DNA of 64,000 nucleotides, taken from contig NZ_JAASQR010000004.1 of NCBI RefSeq assembly GCF_011762025.1, positions 186,001-250,000 on the forward strand, written 5' to 3'. The notes below the pieces were generated by a model. It did not search any database. It was not told where the DNA came from and was given only the letters and a program-made list of their open reading frames with translations. This document shows, piece by piece, positions 37,622-46,489 of this stretch; position 1 is the stretch's first letter, and the number at the start of each line of letters is the position of its first letter. A program made the position numbers and the translations under genes. This DNA is from Sphingobium vermicomposti (lineage in GTDB: Bacteria; Pseudomonadota; Alphaproteobacteria; Sphingomonadales; Sphingomonadaceae).

Positions 37622-37727
37622 TTCCGCACAAGCGGAATAGCAGCTTCGGTCGCTTGACCCTCCTATCTTCGAATGCCAGCCCGTTGAAAAGGCACGATCT
37701 TACAGTGTCCGTAACTAGGGAGATGTT

Positions 37728-40025
37728 ATGAAACTGGCGTCAGCATTGTTGCTTCCCGCCGTAGTGGCAACGACCGCTCCAACCGCTCACGCACAGACCG
37801 ATGCAGGTGAAGCTAGCCTATCTGAGGTCGGTGGTGGGGTGGAGGATATCGTGGTCACTGCCCGGCGCCGTTCGGAAAATATACAGAACGTGCCGCTGTC
37901 CGTGACGGGAATTTCAGCTGATACTATGTCGCGACAAAACATCACTTCTGTCGAGCGCCTTGATGGGCTTGCGCCCAGCCTCTCTATCCGTACAGCTCCT
38001 GGTCCTACGACGAGCGGTATAGTCGTGAACATCCGCGGGATTGGGGGCTCGGACGCGACCGGCATAAGCGACTATCCTATTGCCACCTATGTCGATGGCG
38101 TGCTGATCGCACGTCCCAACGCTACACTATTTGACCTAGTCGATCTTGAGCGGGTCGAAATTCTGCGAGGCCCTCAAGGCACGCTGTTCGGACGAAACAC
38201 CACCGGGGGGGCGATAAATATAGCGACCAAAGCACCTGCGCACCGATTCGGTGTTGAGCAACGACTGATATATGGTACCTATAACCTGTTAAGGGCGCGT
38301 ACAACGATTGACACTGGCGAGCTTGGCAACAGTGGTGTCGCGATCAAGACCGCGTATTCGCACATCAGCCAAGACGGCTACATCCCCAATACTATCAAGA
38401 CCAATTCAGGAGAGGTCGGCGCCAAACGCAGCAATGCGGCCTATATCGCTGTGCATGGCGAGATTAGTCAAGCCTTCACCATCGATTTGCGCGCTGACTA
38501 CATGAAGTCGCGCAATGTCCCGCTTTTACAGCAACTCGCGTACATGAGCCCCCTGCAGTTCGCCTATTTCTCCCAATCGCCTAGTTTTGGTGGCGACCCC
38601 TTGGTGATCACTACCAAGAAGCCAAAACGCACGGCGATCGCGGATCAGCCACGCGGCCGCAATGAAAATTGGGGCGGATCGGGGACGTTTAACTATGAAT
38701 TCAGCCCTGCTTTTTCATTGAAGTCTATCACAGGCTATCGCAAATTCGAGGAGGAACAGCCGGTTAGCAATGGCGCACAAGGCAGGCTTCTGGGAAGACT
38801 GGCGGATGGTACGATAGGCCGAGTTTACCTATTCGATTATCCCACGTCAGCTAACGCCAAAGATCGGACTTTTACCCAGGAAGTGCAAGCTTTGGGATCT
38901 CTCGGCAATTTGGATTATGTCCTCGGCCTTTATTATTTCGACGAGCGATACTCCAGCAGGACAACCCAGAACTTTACATTCGCCATCTCCCCGACATCCG
39001 CGCTTACATTTGAGAATGTTCGCGACTATATCCAGCGTTCGAAATCCTATGCAGCCTTTGGACAAATCTCCTACAAGCCCTCGTTCGCACCGGAACTGGA
39101 ACTGACCGGAGGCCTGCGATATACTCACGACAAGAAATCCATACGACAGGCTAACTTTTCAAATGGCGCCGCACTCACCCCAGGGGTTGACGAGGATAGC
39201 TGGTCGGATTTCAGTTGGTCAGCTTCAGCGAACTACCGTCTCTCACCGCAATTCATGTTGTATACCCGGGCTGCGACAGCCTACAGGGCTGGTGGCTTTG
39301 ATGCGGGAGGCGCGGGGAACCCCAACGGCTTCGATCCTGAAAAGGTCAAGTCCTATGAAGCGGGCTTTAAGGCAGACCTGATTGACCGAACGCTGCGCAT
39401 CAATGGTTCGGCATACTTTATGAACTATAACGATCTTCAGGTTAGCCAGTTCGTAGCGGGGACCAGCGGCGGGCGGACGCAGACCGTGAATGCGGGTAAG
39501 GCGAGCTTCAGCGGCTTCGAACTAGAGGTGACGGCTGCGCCAACAGATGACTTTGCCGTCAACTGGAATGTCGGGTACGTTCACTCAAACTACAAGCAGT
39601 ACAAATATCTCGACCCTGCCACCAACCTGATCATCGACGTGGCGGACGAAGTGCATAACCCACATGTACCGGATTGGACGGGCAATGTGGGCGCAGATTG
39701 GGTGGCGGCTAAATGGAACGACACGCGTCTGCGCGTGAACGTCAATTATGCGTATCAGGCGGGAAGCTGGAATTTCCCACTGACCCGGGCGAGCCCCTAT
39801 AACCCGCTTATTCGTCAGAACGCGCAAGAAAACCTTTCGGCACGCATCACCCTGGAAGACATTCCGGTTGGAAGCCGCGCGCGGCTTACAGTTCAGGCTT
39901 ACGGCGAGAACTTGCTGGATCAGGATCAGCGGATAAATTCCGCTGACTTCGGATCGCTGGGATTTGCGACCCTAACTTGGGCAGAAGGCCGCCGCTTCGG
40001 CATAATGGCGACGGCCCGTTATTGA
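37728..40025 (+). CDS. TonB-dependent outer-membrane receptor
   Basis: A 765-residue receptor with GGGAG before the ATG. The signal peptide ends at about residue 22 (TAHAQ) and a TonB-box-like EDIVVTARRR follows. The plug carries FDLVDLERVEILRGPQGTL and FGRNTTGGAINIAT at about 130-165, and the barrel ends with an aromatic residue (TARY). It belongs to the same large sphingomonad nutrient-receptor group as the one at 10785. It stands beside insertion-sequence debris with no obvious partner genes, so its ligand cannot be inferred from context. Confidence 0.92.
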   Translation: MKLASALLLPAVVATTAPTAHAQTDAGEASLSEVGGGVEDIVVTARRRSENIQNVPLSVTGISADTMSRQNITSVERLDGLAPSLSIRTAPGPTTSGIVVNIRGIGGSDATGISDYPIATYVDGVLIARPNATLFDLVDLERVEILRGPQGTLFGRNTTGGAINIATKAPAHRFGVEQRLIYGTYNLLRARTTIDTGELGNSGVAIKTAYSHISQDGYIPNTIKTNSGEVGAKRSNAAYIAVHGEISQAFTIDLRADYMKSRNVPLLQQLAYMSPLQFAYFSQSPSFGGDPLVITTKKPKRTAIADQPRGRNENWGGSGTFNYEFSPAFSLKSITGYRKFEEEQPVSNGAQGRLLGRLADGTIGRVYLFDYPTSANAKDRTFTQEVQALGSLGNLDYVLGLYYFDERYSSRTTQNFTFAISPTSALTFENVRDYIQRSKSYAAFGQISYKPSFAPELELTGGLRYTHDKKSIRQANFSNGAALTPGVDEDSWSDFSWSASANYRLSPQFMLYTRAATAYRAGGFDAGGAGNPNGFDPEKVKSYEAGFKADLIDRTLRINGSAYFMNYNDLQVSQFVAGTSGGRTQTVNAGKASFSGFELEVTAAPTDDFAVNWNVGYVHSNYKQYKYLDPATNLIIDVADEVHNPHVPDWTGNVGADWVAAKWNDTRLRVNVNYAYQAGSWNFPLTRASPYNPLIRQNAQENLSARITLEDIPVGSRARLTVQAYGENLLDQDQRINSADFGSLGFATLTWAEGRRFGIMATARY

Positions 40026-40620
40026 TCGCCACCCGCCCGAACCTTGGTGCCAGTAGGAGGCAGAACCTCTCTCCCGCTAACATTTGGCCTCGCGGAGTGT
40101 ACGGCTAAAGAGGGCTTTTCGCGTTTCCCCGAACTGTCACTACGTTCTCGTCAGAATATAGTGGGGAAGCCTCCACAAGAGATTTGGCCGTGCTCGCTGC
40201 TTCGGTTGTCTCGCTGTTTGCCGCAGCGACGCTCACGCGTATGCGGATCCCCACTCGAACTACCGCTGCACAAAAAAGCGCGAAAAGGTCATATGGCACT
40301 CTGCGGAGGCGAGCAATCTCACCCTGAGCGGTAGAGGTGAAGACGGCAATGGGCGCTAGCGCCATGCAGTAGGTGTGCGCAATGCCAATCCCTTAGCCGC
40401 CCGTTTCGAAGTAGATTTCCGTTGCATAGCAGCCGGATCTTCAGCGGCTTTAGCGACCGGGAGACGGACAAGCCGGGGCGAGAAGGTCTGGGGTATGATA
40501 GTGCCGACGAACGGGGAAGGGCGGCTGCGGCTCGCGTCCGATTCATGCCCGAAACGCGGATGCCCATTTCCCATTGTTCTAAGCGCATCTGGCGCCTCTC
40601 TATATTTCGGTGATCGCAGA
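40026..40620 (+). other. Gap after TonB receptor, no confident gene
   Basis: About 595 bp between the receptor and the convergent reductase gene. Several overlapping frames of 63-96 codons occur on both strands without family features. This may be decayed coding DNA, but I could not recognise an origin. Confidence 0.4.
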
Positions 40621-41379
40621 TCATGCAGTGCCTGACCGATTGGCTCTTTGGTTCGGGTCCCACTTGCCGACCATGCCCTTCGTAGCGATGCTCAATGTCC
40701 GAGCCCGGTCCTGAGCATGCGCACGTGCTGTGTTTACGTCTTCCTGGCGCGCTTTCGCCATGGCCGCGCGTGCCTGGCCAAGCGGAAGGTGTCGGCAATA
40801 GACCGGTGTGCCCGGTTGCTGTCGCCACGATTCGCCAAGCGTGCCAGCGTCGAGCCCGTCGAAGCCGAGCGCTTCAGCCAACGCGATCGCCTTCGCCTTG
40901 GCTGCGCTATCGTCTCCTGCGATGGGCAGGCAGATGCGATCTGGCGCGCCGAGCGGGCGACCGCCCTCGACGATGCGATTGGCATGGATGGTGTTGAACA
41001 TCTTGAGCACCGGCCGCCCAATCTCGCGCGACACCCAAAGGCTGTCGGGCAGGCCGCCGTCGATGTCGGCGATATGGCCGTCACGATCCCCAAGATAATA
41101 ATTGCCCGCATCAAGGATGACGGTTTCCGGAGGAGTGCTGGCGAACAGTCCTCCCGGCAACTGCGCGATTGCGAATTGGGGGATTGCGATCAGCACGAAG
41201 TCGGACGCATTCGCAGCCGCCGACAGCGTCGCTGGTTCGATGCTGAGCGAGCAGGCCTGGTCTTCCAGCGTTTCGGGGCCACGCGAGTTAGCCATCATCA
41301 CGTGATGGCCGATGTCGGTCAGCCGCCTCGCTACCGCGCTGCCTATATTGCCTGACCCAATGATGCCTACTCGCCACAT
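40621..41379 (-). CDS. NADPH-dependent F420-reductase-like / NAD(P)-binding oxidoreductase
   Basis: A 252-residue protein with N-terminal Rossmann motif GIIGSGNIGSAVARRL and the block FVLIAIPQFAIAQLP, as in the F420-oxidoreductase (FNO/P5CR-like) family. A conserved VLKMFNTIHA segment is typical of the bacterial members, which act on NADP and small substrates; F420 use in this organism is not implied. It lies 30 bp downstream of a truncated P450 gene on the same strand, so it was once probably co-transcribed with it. Confidence 0.85.
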   Translation of the reverse strand: MWRVGIIGSGNIGSAVARRLTDIGHHVMMANSRGPETLEDQACSLSIEPATLSAAANASDFVLIAIPQFAIAQLPGGLFASTPPETVILDAGNYYLGDRDGHIADIDGGLPDSLWVSREIGRPVLKMFNTIHANRIVEGGRPLGAPDRICLPIAGDDSAAKAKAIALAEALGFDGLDAGTLGESWRQQPGTPVYCRHLPLGQARAAMAKARQEDVNTARAHAQDRARTLSIATKGMVGKWDPNQRANRSGTA

Positions 41380-41409
41380 TGGTTACGTCCTTCCTCTGTG
41401 ATTTGGTCG

Positions 41410-41622
41410 TTACTTACCGAAAAGACGTGCGGGGATCGCCTGATGCCTTGAGGTACCGGGTAGCGCTGGATAGACCGCGCCTACCACCATTTCAATATGA
41501 TCGAGCCCATCGAGCAAAGTCACCACGGCGATCTGCGCTTCCGACCGGGCCAGCGCTGCGCCGGGGCACACGGGCAATCCGGTTCCGAAGGCTAGAGTTT
41601 TTCGCGGCTCAATGCGCCCCAA
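41410..41622 (-). pseudogene. Cytochrome P450, C-terminal heme-binding fragment
   Basis: About 70 codons encode the heme-binding loop LAFGTGLPVCPGAALAR, where the Cys is the thiolate iron ligand, plus the final strand region. A complete P450 needs about 400 residues. Upstream in frame the sequence loses P450 character within about 15 codons, and the recombinase module starts about 200 bp further. The gene has therefore lost its N-terminal 80 per cent, probably by the event that brought in the recombinase module. Confidence 0.75.
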
Positions 41623-41885
41623 GCGAGCTAAGCGCTTTTCAACTCGTCGCGCGAGGAATGGCCGAGTTAAATTAGGATCGTGACACCTTCCACTGGTCTT
41701 AAGTGAAGGGGGTTCGGAAGCCGCGAACCCCGTCAGGGGTGTCCGTGGATGCTGCTTGCTGAAACGTGCGAATGACCGGTTTCGGCATAGATGACGTTCC
41801 TGCAGCTACATCGGGACAGCGTAAGTTGGTCGGCACAAGCCTCATAGCCGCTCGCTCGCCTTACATCGGCAAGCGTTCTTAAGGC

Positions 41886-41898
41886 GGCCATTCTGGCC
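41886..41898 (+). promoter_or_regulatory. Dyad GGCCA-N3-TGGCC before recombinase A
   Basis: A perfect 5-bp dyad with a 3-base spacer sits just before the GGAGAACGA ribosome-binding region. The same dyad with the same spacing is kept in copy B although its spacer bases differ. An operator for autoregulation or a recombinase binding site are both possible. Confidence 0.45.
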
Positions 41899-41912
41899 AC
41901 TGGAGAACGATC

Positions 41913-42545
41913 ATGGAGATCCCTGAAACAGAACCTACCGCCACCAAACGCCAAGTCTGGAATGCGGGAAGGACCGTTGGCGCAAAGCGCGTCCTGAAGC
42001 CGAAGCAAATCTGGGAGATCCGATTTTACCTCAATCAACGTCGCCGTTTGCGGGATCGAGCGCTGTTTGATCTGGCAATCGACAGCAAGCTCCGGGGCTG
42101 CGATTTGGTGCAGATGAAGATCGGCGACCTGGTCAGTGGTGGGCAAATCCGCACGCGCGCAATCGTGATGCAGCAGAAAACAGGTCGGCCCGTTCAATTC
42201 GAGCTGCTCCCGGATGCTCGAGCTAGTCTGCTGGCCTGGCTGGAACGGCGAGGCGAAACGGTCGACGATTACGTCTTTCCTAGCCGGGTCGATCACAATG
42301 GCCATCTCAGCACCCGGCAGTATGCTCGCCTTGTTGACGAATGGGTAACTGGGGCCGGCTTGATGCGAAGTGAATATGGCACCTATTCGCTTCGCCGGAC
42401 GAAGGCGTCGATCATTTATAGGGCGACCGGCAACCTTCGTGCCGTCCAGATCCTTCTCGGTCATAGCAAGATCGAGAACACGGTGCGCTATCTCGGGATC
42501 GACGTTGAAGACGCGCTTGCCCTCGCCGAGAATACCGAGATTTGA
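41913..42545 (+). CDS. Tyrosine recombinase/integrase, short form, copy A
   Basis: A 210-residue catalytic-domain-only tyrosine recombinase. Visible active-site elements are Arg I in SKLRGCDL (about 60), the beta-hairpin Lys in MQQKTGR, the box II segment YSLRRTKAS, His in LGHSKIENT and the Tyr nucleophile in VRYLG (about 194). Box II normally begins with His; here it is Tyr, while copy B keeps His. There is no SAM-like N-terminal arm. GGAGAACGA gives the start. It is about 95 per cent identical in protein to copy B (10 differences counted). It may be a solitary integrase of a small mobile unit. Confidence 0.85.
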   Translation: MEIPETEPTATKRQVWNAGRTVGAKRVLKPKQIWEIRFYLNQRRRLRDRALFDLAIDSKLRGCDLVQMKIGDLVSGGQIRTRAIVMQQKTGRPVQFELLPDARASLLAWLERRGETVDDYVFPSRVDHNGHLSTRQYARLVDEWVTGAGLMRSEYGTYSLRRTKASIIYRATGNLRAVQILLGHSKIENTVRYLGIDVEDALALAENTEI

Positions 42546-42742
42546 ATTTATCGGCTCCATGGCGCTTGGGACAAAGCGGTCGTTCCGCAAACGGACCTGC
42601 AACGTCCGCTTTCAGAACCCGTCTCTGCACACTTTGTTCGGAGTTGCTCGTCCCTGCGCGGCGAAAAAAATAGCGTGTTGCAGACGACTTATCCGTCCTG
42701 AGTGGCAAGTCGCTGCGACCAATCGGCTACCACCTGCTGCAA

Positions 42743-43045
42743 TCAGCCCGTTAGCCAGCGCAGTGATGCCGATGCAACCATCGCTACAGTCACGGTCGCA
42801 ATCATCGGCAAGCGGGTCGCCGCGACGACGGTGATCGCGAGCGCAATCACGTCCGCTGGCTTCGGCGCGACGAACGCCGGTGCGATCACCGCCAGCAGCA
42901 CGCACGCGGGCGCGGCGTCGAGGACGGCGCGCGTGCGGGCGCTGAGCGTGCGGTTACTGAGCGCGGCATAGCCGATGACCCGCGTCGCATAGGTCGCGAG
43001 CGCCATGAGCAGGATCGTGACGAGGTGCAGGTTGTTGATGGTCAT
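42743..43045 (-). CDS. azlD: AzlD-family branched-chain amino-acid exporter subunit
   Basis: A 100-residue membrane protein with about three to four hydrophobic segments. The AzlD pattern is clear (LVTILLMALATYATRVIGYA and the late LAITVVAATRLP block). The ATG at 43045 overlaps the AzlC stop by 4 bp (ATGA), which sets the start; the longer frame above it is a shadow of azlC. With AzlC it forms a two-component exporter for branched-chain amino acids or analogues. It is the last gene of the minus-strand operon. Confidence 0.9.
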   Translation of the reverse strand: MTINNLHLVTILLMALATYATRVIGYAALSNRTLSARTRAVLDAAPACVLLAVIAPAFVAPKPADVIALAITVVAATRLPMIATVTVAMVASASLRWLTG

Positions 43046-43794
43046 TGCGCGTCTGCCCAGAACCAGGCCGCGGCCAGCCCAGCGACTGCCCCGGCCGGAA
43101 CATACCATGCGCCGGGGATCGTCAGATGGATGATCGCGGCGGTTAAGAGGCTGACGAGCCACGGCCGAGCGGCCCGTGCCGTCGTCCACATGCCGCGCAC
43201 CAGCACGAGGAAAATGGCCGGGAACACCAGCTCGAACCCCCAGCGCCCGAGATCACCGACCGTCGGGCCTATCAGCGCGCCGACAGTCGCGAACACGAAC
43301 CAGGTGAACCAGAACAGCGCGCCCAATGTCGCGTAGAAGGTCAGGCTGAAGGACGGCTCGATCCCTGCCGCTGCGCGCCGGCGGGCGTCGGCAAGGCCGA
43401 GCGCCCAGCTTTCATCGACCATGAAGAACAGCACCGGATAGACGATACGCTTCGGCAGGTGGTGGATATAGGGGGCGAGCGCCGCTCCCATTAGCAGATG
43501 CCGGCTGTTGACGAGGAACGTCATACCTACGATCAGCGCCACCGGCAGAGGCGACGTCCACAGGCCGACCGCAGCGAACTCCGACCCGCCGGCATAGTTG
43601 AGCGCGGTCATCAGCGTGACCTCGATCGTGCTCAAGCCCTTCTGCGCAGCTTGCGCTCCCAGTACCAAGGCCATCGGGATGAGCGCGATCAACACCGGCC
43701 ATGCGATCTTGAACGCCCGCCGGGCTTCGCTTCCGTGAGTGATCGCGCCGTCGTCGGCAGGGAGAGATGTCGTCGTCATGGTCGTTCTCGTCAT
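43042..43794 (-). CDS. azlC: AzlC-family branched-chain amino-acid exporter subunit
   Basis: A 250-residue permease with about seven to eight membrane segments. The family blocks ALNYAGGSEFAAVGLW, NSRHLLMGAALAPY and FMVDESWAL are present. The ATG at 43794 overlaps the hydrolase stop by 4 bp (ATGA), so this start is preferred over upstream codons. AzlC-AzlD pairs export leucine, valine, isoleucine or their analogues. The divergent Lrp/AsnC gene at 46490 is a likely regulator, as AzlB is in Bacillus. Confidence 0.9.
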   Translation of the reverse strand: MTRTTMTTTSLPADDGAITHGSEARRAFKIAWPVLIALIPMALVLGAQAAQKGLSTIEVTLMTALNYAGGSEFAAVGLWTSPLPVALIVGMTFLVNSRHLLMGAALAPYIHHLPKRIVYPVLFFMVDESWALGLADARRRAAAGIEPSFSLTFYATLGALFWFTWFVFATVGALIGPTVGDLGRWGFELVFPAIFLVLVRGMWTTARAARPWLVSLLTAAIIHLTIPGAWYVPAGAVAGLAAAWFWADAQ

Positions 43795-44459
43795 CGTGTG
43801 TCGGCTTTCGTCTTCGCGAGGCCGCGAAGCAGCGCCAGCAGTTCGCTCGGGCGTTCGATCGGGATCATGTGTCCGCAATGCTCGATGACCCGGAGAGTCG
43901 AGCCGGCGATGCCGGCGTGCAGCTCCGGGGCTTCATCGATCAAGCGCAGCTCGTCCTGGGCGGCCGACACGACCAGCGTCGGACAGCGTATCTCGCCCAG
44001 GCGATCGGTATCACCGTTCCGCGCCAGCCCCGACTGGCGGCGGAACGCCTCACCGCCGAGCCGCCGGCTCATCGCGACGAGGCGATCCAGTATCGCTTCG
44101 TCGCGATGATCGGGGTGGAGCGAACGCATCACCGCCGAGTGGCCGAGCTGGCGGAAGCGCGCGGGGTCGGCCACGGCGCGGGCAGGCGAAGCGCGCGAGG
44201 ATGTCGCCACCAGCGCGAGGGCTGCAACCTTCCCCTGTGCGCGATAGGCGATCTCGCGCGCGACATAGCCGCCCATCGAGAAGCCGACGACAAGCGCGGG
44301 TCCGTACATCGCGGCAAGCGCGCGATCCGCCATGCCGGCGATCGTATCGTCCTGCGCGGTATCAACGTCGATCACGCGACCCATTTGTTCCAGGGTCGGC
44401 CGCATGTCGCGCCACAGGTCGCGGTCCAGCATGAATCCGGGGATCAGCACGATCTCCAT
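43791..44459 (-). CDS. Alpha/beta-fold hydrolase
   Basis: A 222-residue hydrolase. It starts with MEIVLIPGFMLDRDLW (oxyanion block), has the nucleophile elbow GFSMGG (Ser about 59), an Asp in SAAQDEL and the catalytic His in EHCGHMIPIE. Its start overlaps the previous frame's stop by one base (TGATG) and its stop overlaps azlC. It resembles small MenH/BioH-like esterases. In this operon it may act on a thioester or ester of a branched-chain acid, but no specific role is known. Confidence 0.87.
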   Translation of the reverse strand: MEIVLIPGFMLDRDLWRDMRPTLEQMGRVIDVDTAQDDTIAGMADRALAAMYGPALVVGFSMGGYVAREIAYRAQGKVAALALVATSSRASPARAVADPARFRQLGHSAVMRSLHPDHRDEAILDRLVAMSRRLGGEAFRRQSGLARNGDTDRLGEIRCPTLVVSAAQDELRLIDEAPELHAGIAGSTLRVIEHCGHMIPIERPSELLALLRGLAKTKADTR

Positions 44460-45260
44460 CACTGCTCCTTGATAACAGGTGCCCACGGCCAGAGCCGGGC
44501 GGGATGATTGAGGGTCAGGTAGACGCCGCCGCTCGCCGCTATGCTGGCGAGCGTCGCAAGCCCGTAGCTCCACGGCAGCGGCCAGCGCGCCACGCCCCGG
44601 CTGTCACGGCGAAGAAGGCGGCGAACGAAAGAGAGCCGAGGACCACGCCGCGCATCATCGCGCCCGCTGCCTTGCCTCCGTCGCGCAGGTGGCAGAACAT
44701 GGCGAGGATCAGCACGAACACTGGGAACGGCATCAGCAGCCCGCTGAGCTGCGGCCCGATATGCCCGGTCGCAGTGGTCAGCGCCAACACGAAGGTCGCG
44801 GACACCGCCATGCGCAGCGGCAAGTCCCACCAAGGTGCGATCCGCAGCGGGCGGCGTCGGCGACCCGCGGCATCGCGCGGGCGAGCAGTGCGAGCGCGAC
44901 CAGCAGCAGCGGTGCAGCCAGCCAAAGCTTCCAGCGGACCTGACTCCACAGCAGGGTCGCGACCAGGAACGTCGCCGCTGCACAACCAGCGCTCGCCCAG
45001 GCGTTCCAGCGCCGGGCGGCGCGCGCATAGGCGAAACAGAAGGCGCAGGTAGAGACCTGCCCGACAAGGCTCGCGACTGCGGCCTGCGCGGCATAACCGC
45101 CGCCACGCTCGATCGAGGTGAACACCGAGATCGGGCCGGTGACGAGCGGCACGCCCATCGCCAGCCCGCCGACCGCCGGACCGTAGCGGCGCACCAGCCA
45201 CGTCAGCCCCCAGATCAGCGCCGGCGTCGTCAGCAGCTTGAAGACGAGGACTACGCTCAC
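44459..45260 (-). pseudogene. Integral membrane protein gene with two frameshifts
   Basis: Three consecutive pieces on the minus strand, each in a different frame, together read as one polytopic membrane protein of about 265 residues. Piece 1 runs from the GTG at 45260 to about 44870 (VVLVFKLLTTPALIWGLTW onward). Piece 2 runs from about 44845 to 44605 (LPLRMAVSATFVLALTTATG onward), and piece 3 from about 44600 to 44459 (SYGLATLASIAASGGVYL). The GTG overlaps the thioesterase stop and the end overlaps the hydrolase start, so the gene once had normal operon spacing. The cause is either real decay or two base-calling errors in GC-rich runs. Family not recognised. Confidence 0.7.
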
Positions 45261-45511
45261 CGGCCGCTCACCGTCGGCAGCAGCCGCGCGCTGACAACGC
45301 CGACGACGTCGGCCAGCACGCCTATCGCACCGCCCGCGAAGAAGCCGTGTTGCTGCGCCACGGCTTCGCCGAACGGTAGTTCCAGCGTCCAGCGGCCTAC
45401 CTCGATGCTGACCAAGCGTCCGCCCATGCCGAGCAGCACGCCTTGGCGCGCGAAGCTCGCGACGATTGCCGCCTGGCGCTCAGCGATCAGCGCATCGGGC
45501 GCGCCGCTCAC
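45257..45511 (-). CDS. Truncated PaaI-like hotdog thioesterase
   Basis: An 84-residue protein beginning at a GTG that overlaps the panB stop (GTGA). The first half of a PaaI-type hotdog fold is visible: SIEVGRWTLELPF, then the helix region QHGFFAGGAIGVLADVVGVVSA, which corresponds to the HGG-ATL-D core. A normal member is about 140 residues and continues with two to three more strands. Here it stops after LLPTVSGR, and the membrane-protein gene starts at once. It is either a non-functional fragment or a minimal protein needing a partner. Confidence 0.65.
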   Translation of the reverse strand: MSGAPDALIAERQAAIVASFARQGVLLGMGGRLVSIEVGRWTLELPFGEAVAQQHGFFAGGAIGVLADVVGVVSARLLPTVSGR

Positions 45512-46380
45512 GAGCGGGCTCCCAAGCGGTATTCCTCGGCTCCGCCAGGGAAGCTGCCCGCGCGCACGTCTGCGGCGTAACCCGCAACGGCATCGCAGAT
45601 CGCCCCGCGCAGATCGGCGTAATGCCGCACGAACTTCGGCGCCCATTCGAACAGACCCAGCATGTCCTCGGTAACAAGGATTTGTCCGTCGCACGCCGAG
45701 GACGCGCCGATCCCGATCGTCGGGCAGCCGACCGCGGCGGTCACTTCGGTCGCCAAATCGGGTGTCACGCCCTCGACCACCATCGCTATGGCACCGGCAG
45801 CGTCGGTCGCGCGCGCTTCGGCCAGCACCCGCTCGCGCTCAGCCTCGCTCCGTCCGCGGGCCTTGAACCCGCCGTCGAGGTTCACCGCCTGGGGGCGCAG
45901 CCCGACGTGGCCGATGACCGGTATGCCCCGGCCGGTGAGAAACGCGATGCTCTCGGCGACGCCTTCGGCTGCCTCTACCTTCACGGCCTGCGCGCCGGTC
46001 TCCATCAAGATCCGGCTCGCGGTATCGAAGGCCTGCTCTGGCGAGCGTTCGTAGCTGCCGAACGGCAGATCGATCGCGACCAGCGCCTTCGTGCTGCCGC
46101 GCATCACCGCCTGCCCGTGCAGGATCATCATCTCGATAGTGACGCCCACTGTCGTCGGCAAGCCGTGCACCACCATGCCCAGGCTGTCGCCGACCAACAG
46201 CACGTCGCAAAGGGGATCGAGAAACTGCGCCATCGGCGCGGTGTAGGCCGTCAGGCACACCAGCTTCTCGCCACCCTTGCGGGCGCGTAGCGCCGGCACG
46301 GTGACGCGCTTCAAGATCGTTTGTTTCGACACCATCGAACTCCGCTGTGGCCGGGTCAAGCTATTGCCCTGACCGATCAT
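45508..46380 (-). CDS. panB: 3-methyl-2-oxobutanoate hydroxymethyltransferase
   Basis: A 290-residue PanB, the first committed enzyme of pantothenate synthesis, adding a one-carbon unit from methylene-tetrahydrofolate to 2-oxoisovalerate to give ketopantoate. Family blocks are LVCLTAYTAPMA, VGDSLGMVVHG (metal-binding Asp), FGSYE, VIGHVGLRPQAVN and GIGASSACDGQILV. GGGAG precedes ATG 46380; ATG 46335 with GGAG is an alternative start closer to the family N-terminus. No panC is nearby. It opens the overlapped operon with azlCD and so links 2-oxoisovalerate (from valine) to branched-chain export. Confidence 0.93.
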   Translation of the reverse strand: MIGQGNSLTRPQRSSMVSKQTILKRVTVPALRARKGGEKLVCLTAYTAPMAQFLDPLCDVLLVGDSLGMVVHGLPTTVGVTIEMMILHGQAVMRGSTKALVAIDLPFGSYERSPEQAFDTASRILMETGAQAVKVEAAEGVAESIAFLTGRGIPVIGHVGLRPQAVNLDGGFKARGRSEAERERVLAEARATDAAGAIAMVVEGVTPDLATEVTAAVGCPTIGIGASSACDGQILVTEDMLGLFEWAPKFVRHYADLRGAICDAVAGYAADVRAGSFPGGAEEYRLGARS

Positions 46381-46489
46381 TTCGGCGCTCCCTATAGCTG
46401 GAAAATGGGAGAAGGTGGTTGCGATTATGCCATTAAAAGTCGCATATCTTGGAATCGAAACGGGCTTTTGTCGAAAGGTATGCTAGCCG
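46381..46489 (+). promoter_or_regulatory. Divergent panB / lrp promoter region
   Basis: These 109 bp separate panB and the Lrp/AsnC gene and must hold both promoters; the Lrp-like protein probably binds here and controls both directions. AT-rich stretches lie around 46425-46450. No single symmetric site stands out by eye. Confidence 0.5.

Larger units (their letters stand above)
41828..42577 (+). repeat. Recombinase module, copy A (direct repeat of 47058-47831)
   Basis: This segment is homologous to copy B from about 85 bp before the recombinase start through the gene to the block GGCGCTTGGGACAAAGC at 42561-42577, with one mismatch to 47815-47831. Conserved upstream blocks are GGTCGG-x-ACA-x-GCC and CGGCAA-x-CGTTCT. 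Nucleotide identity is estimated at about 85 per cent by eye. The copies are in direct orientation about 5.23 kb apart. Confidence 0.75.

Noticed and set aside
40356-40574. 72-codon minus-strand frame after the third TonB receptor
   Set aside because: Overlaps other equally good frames and matches no family I know; could be decayed coding DNA but not supportable.
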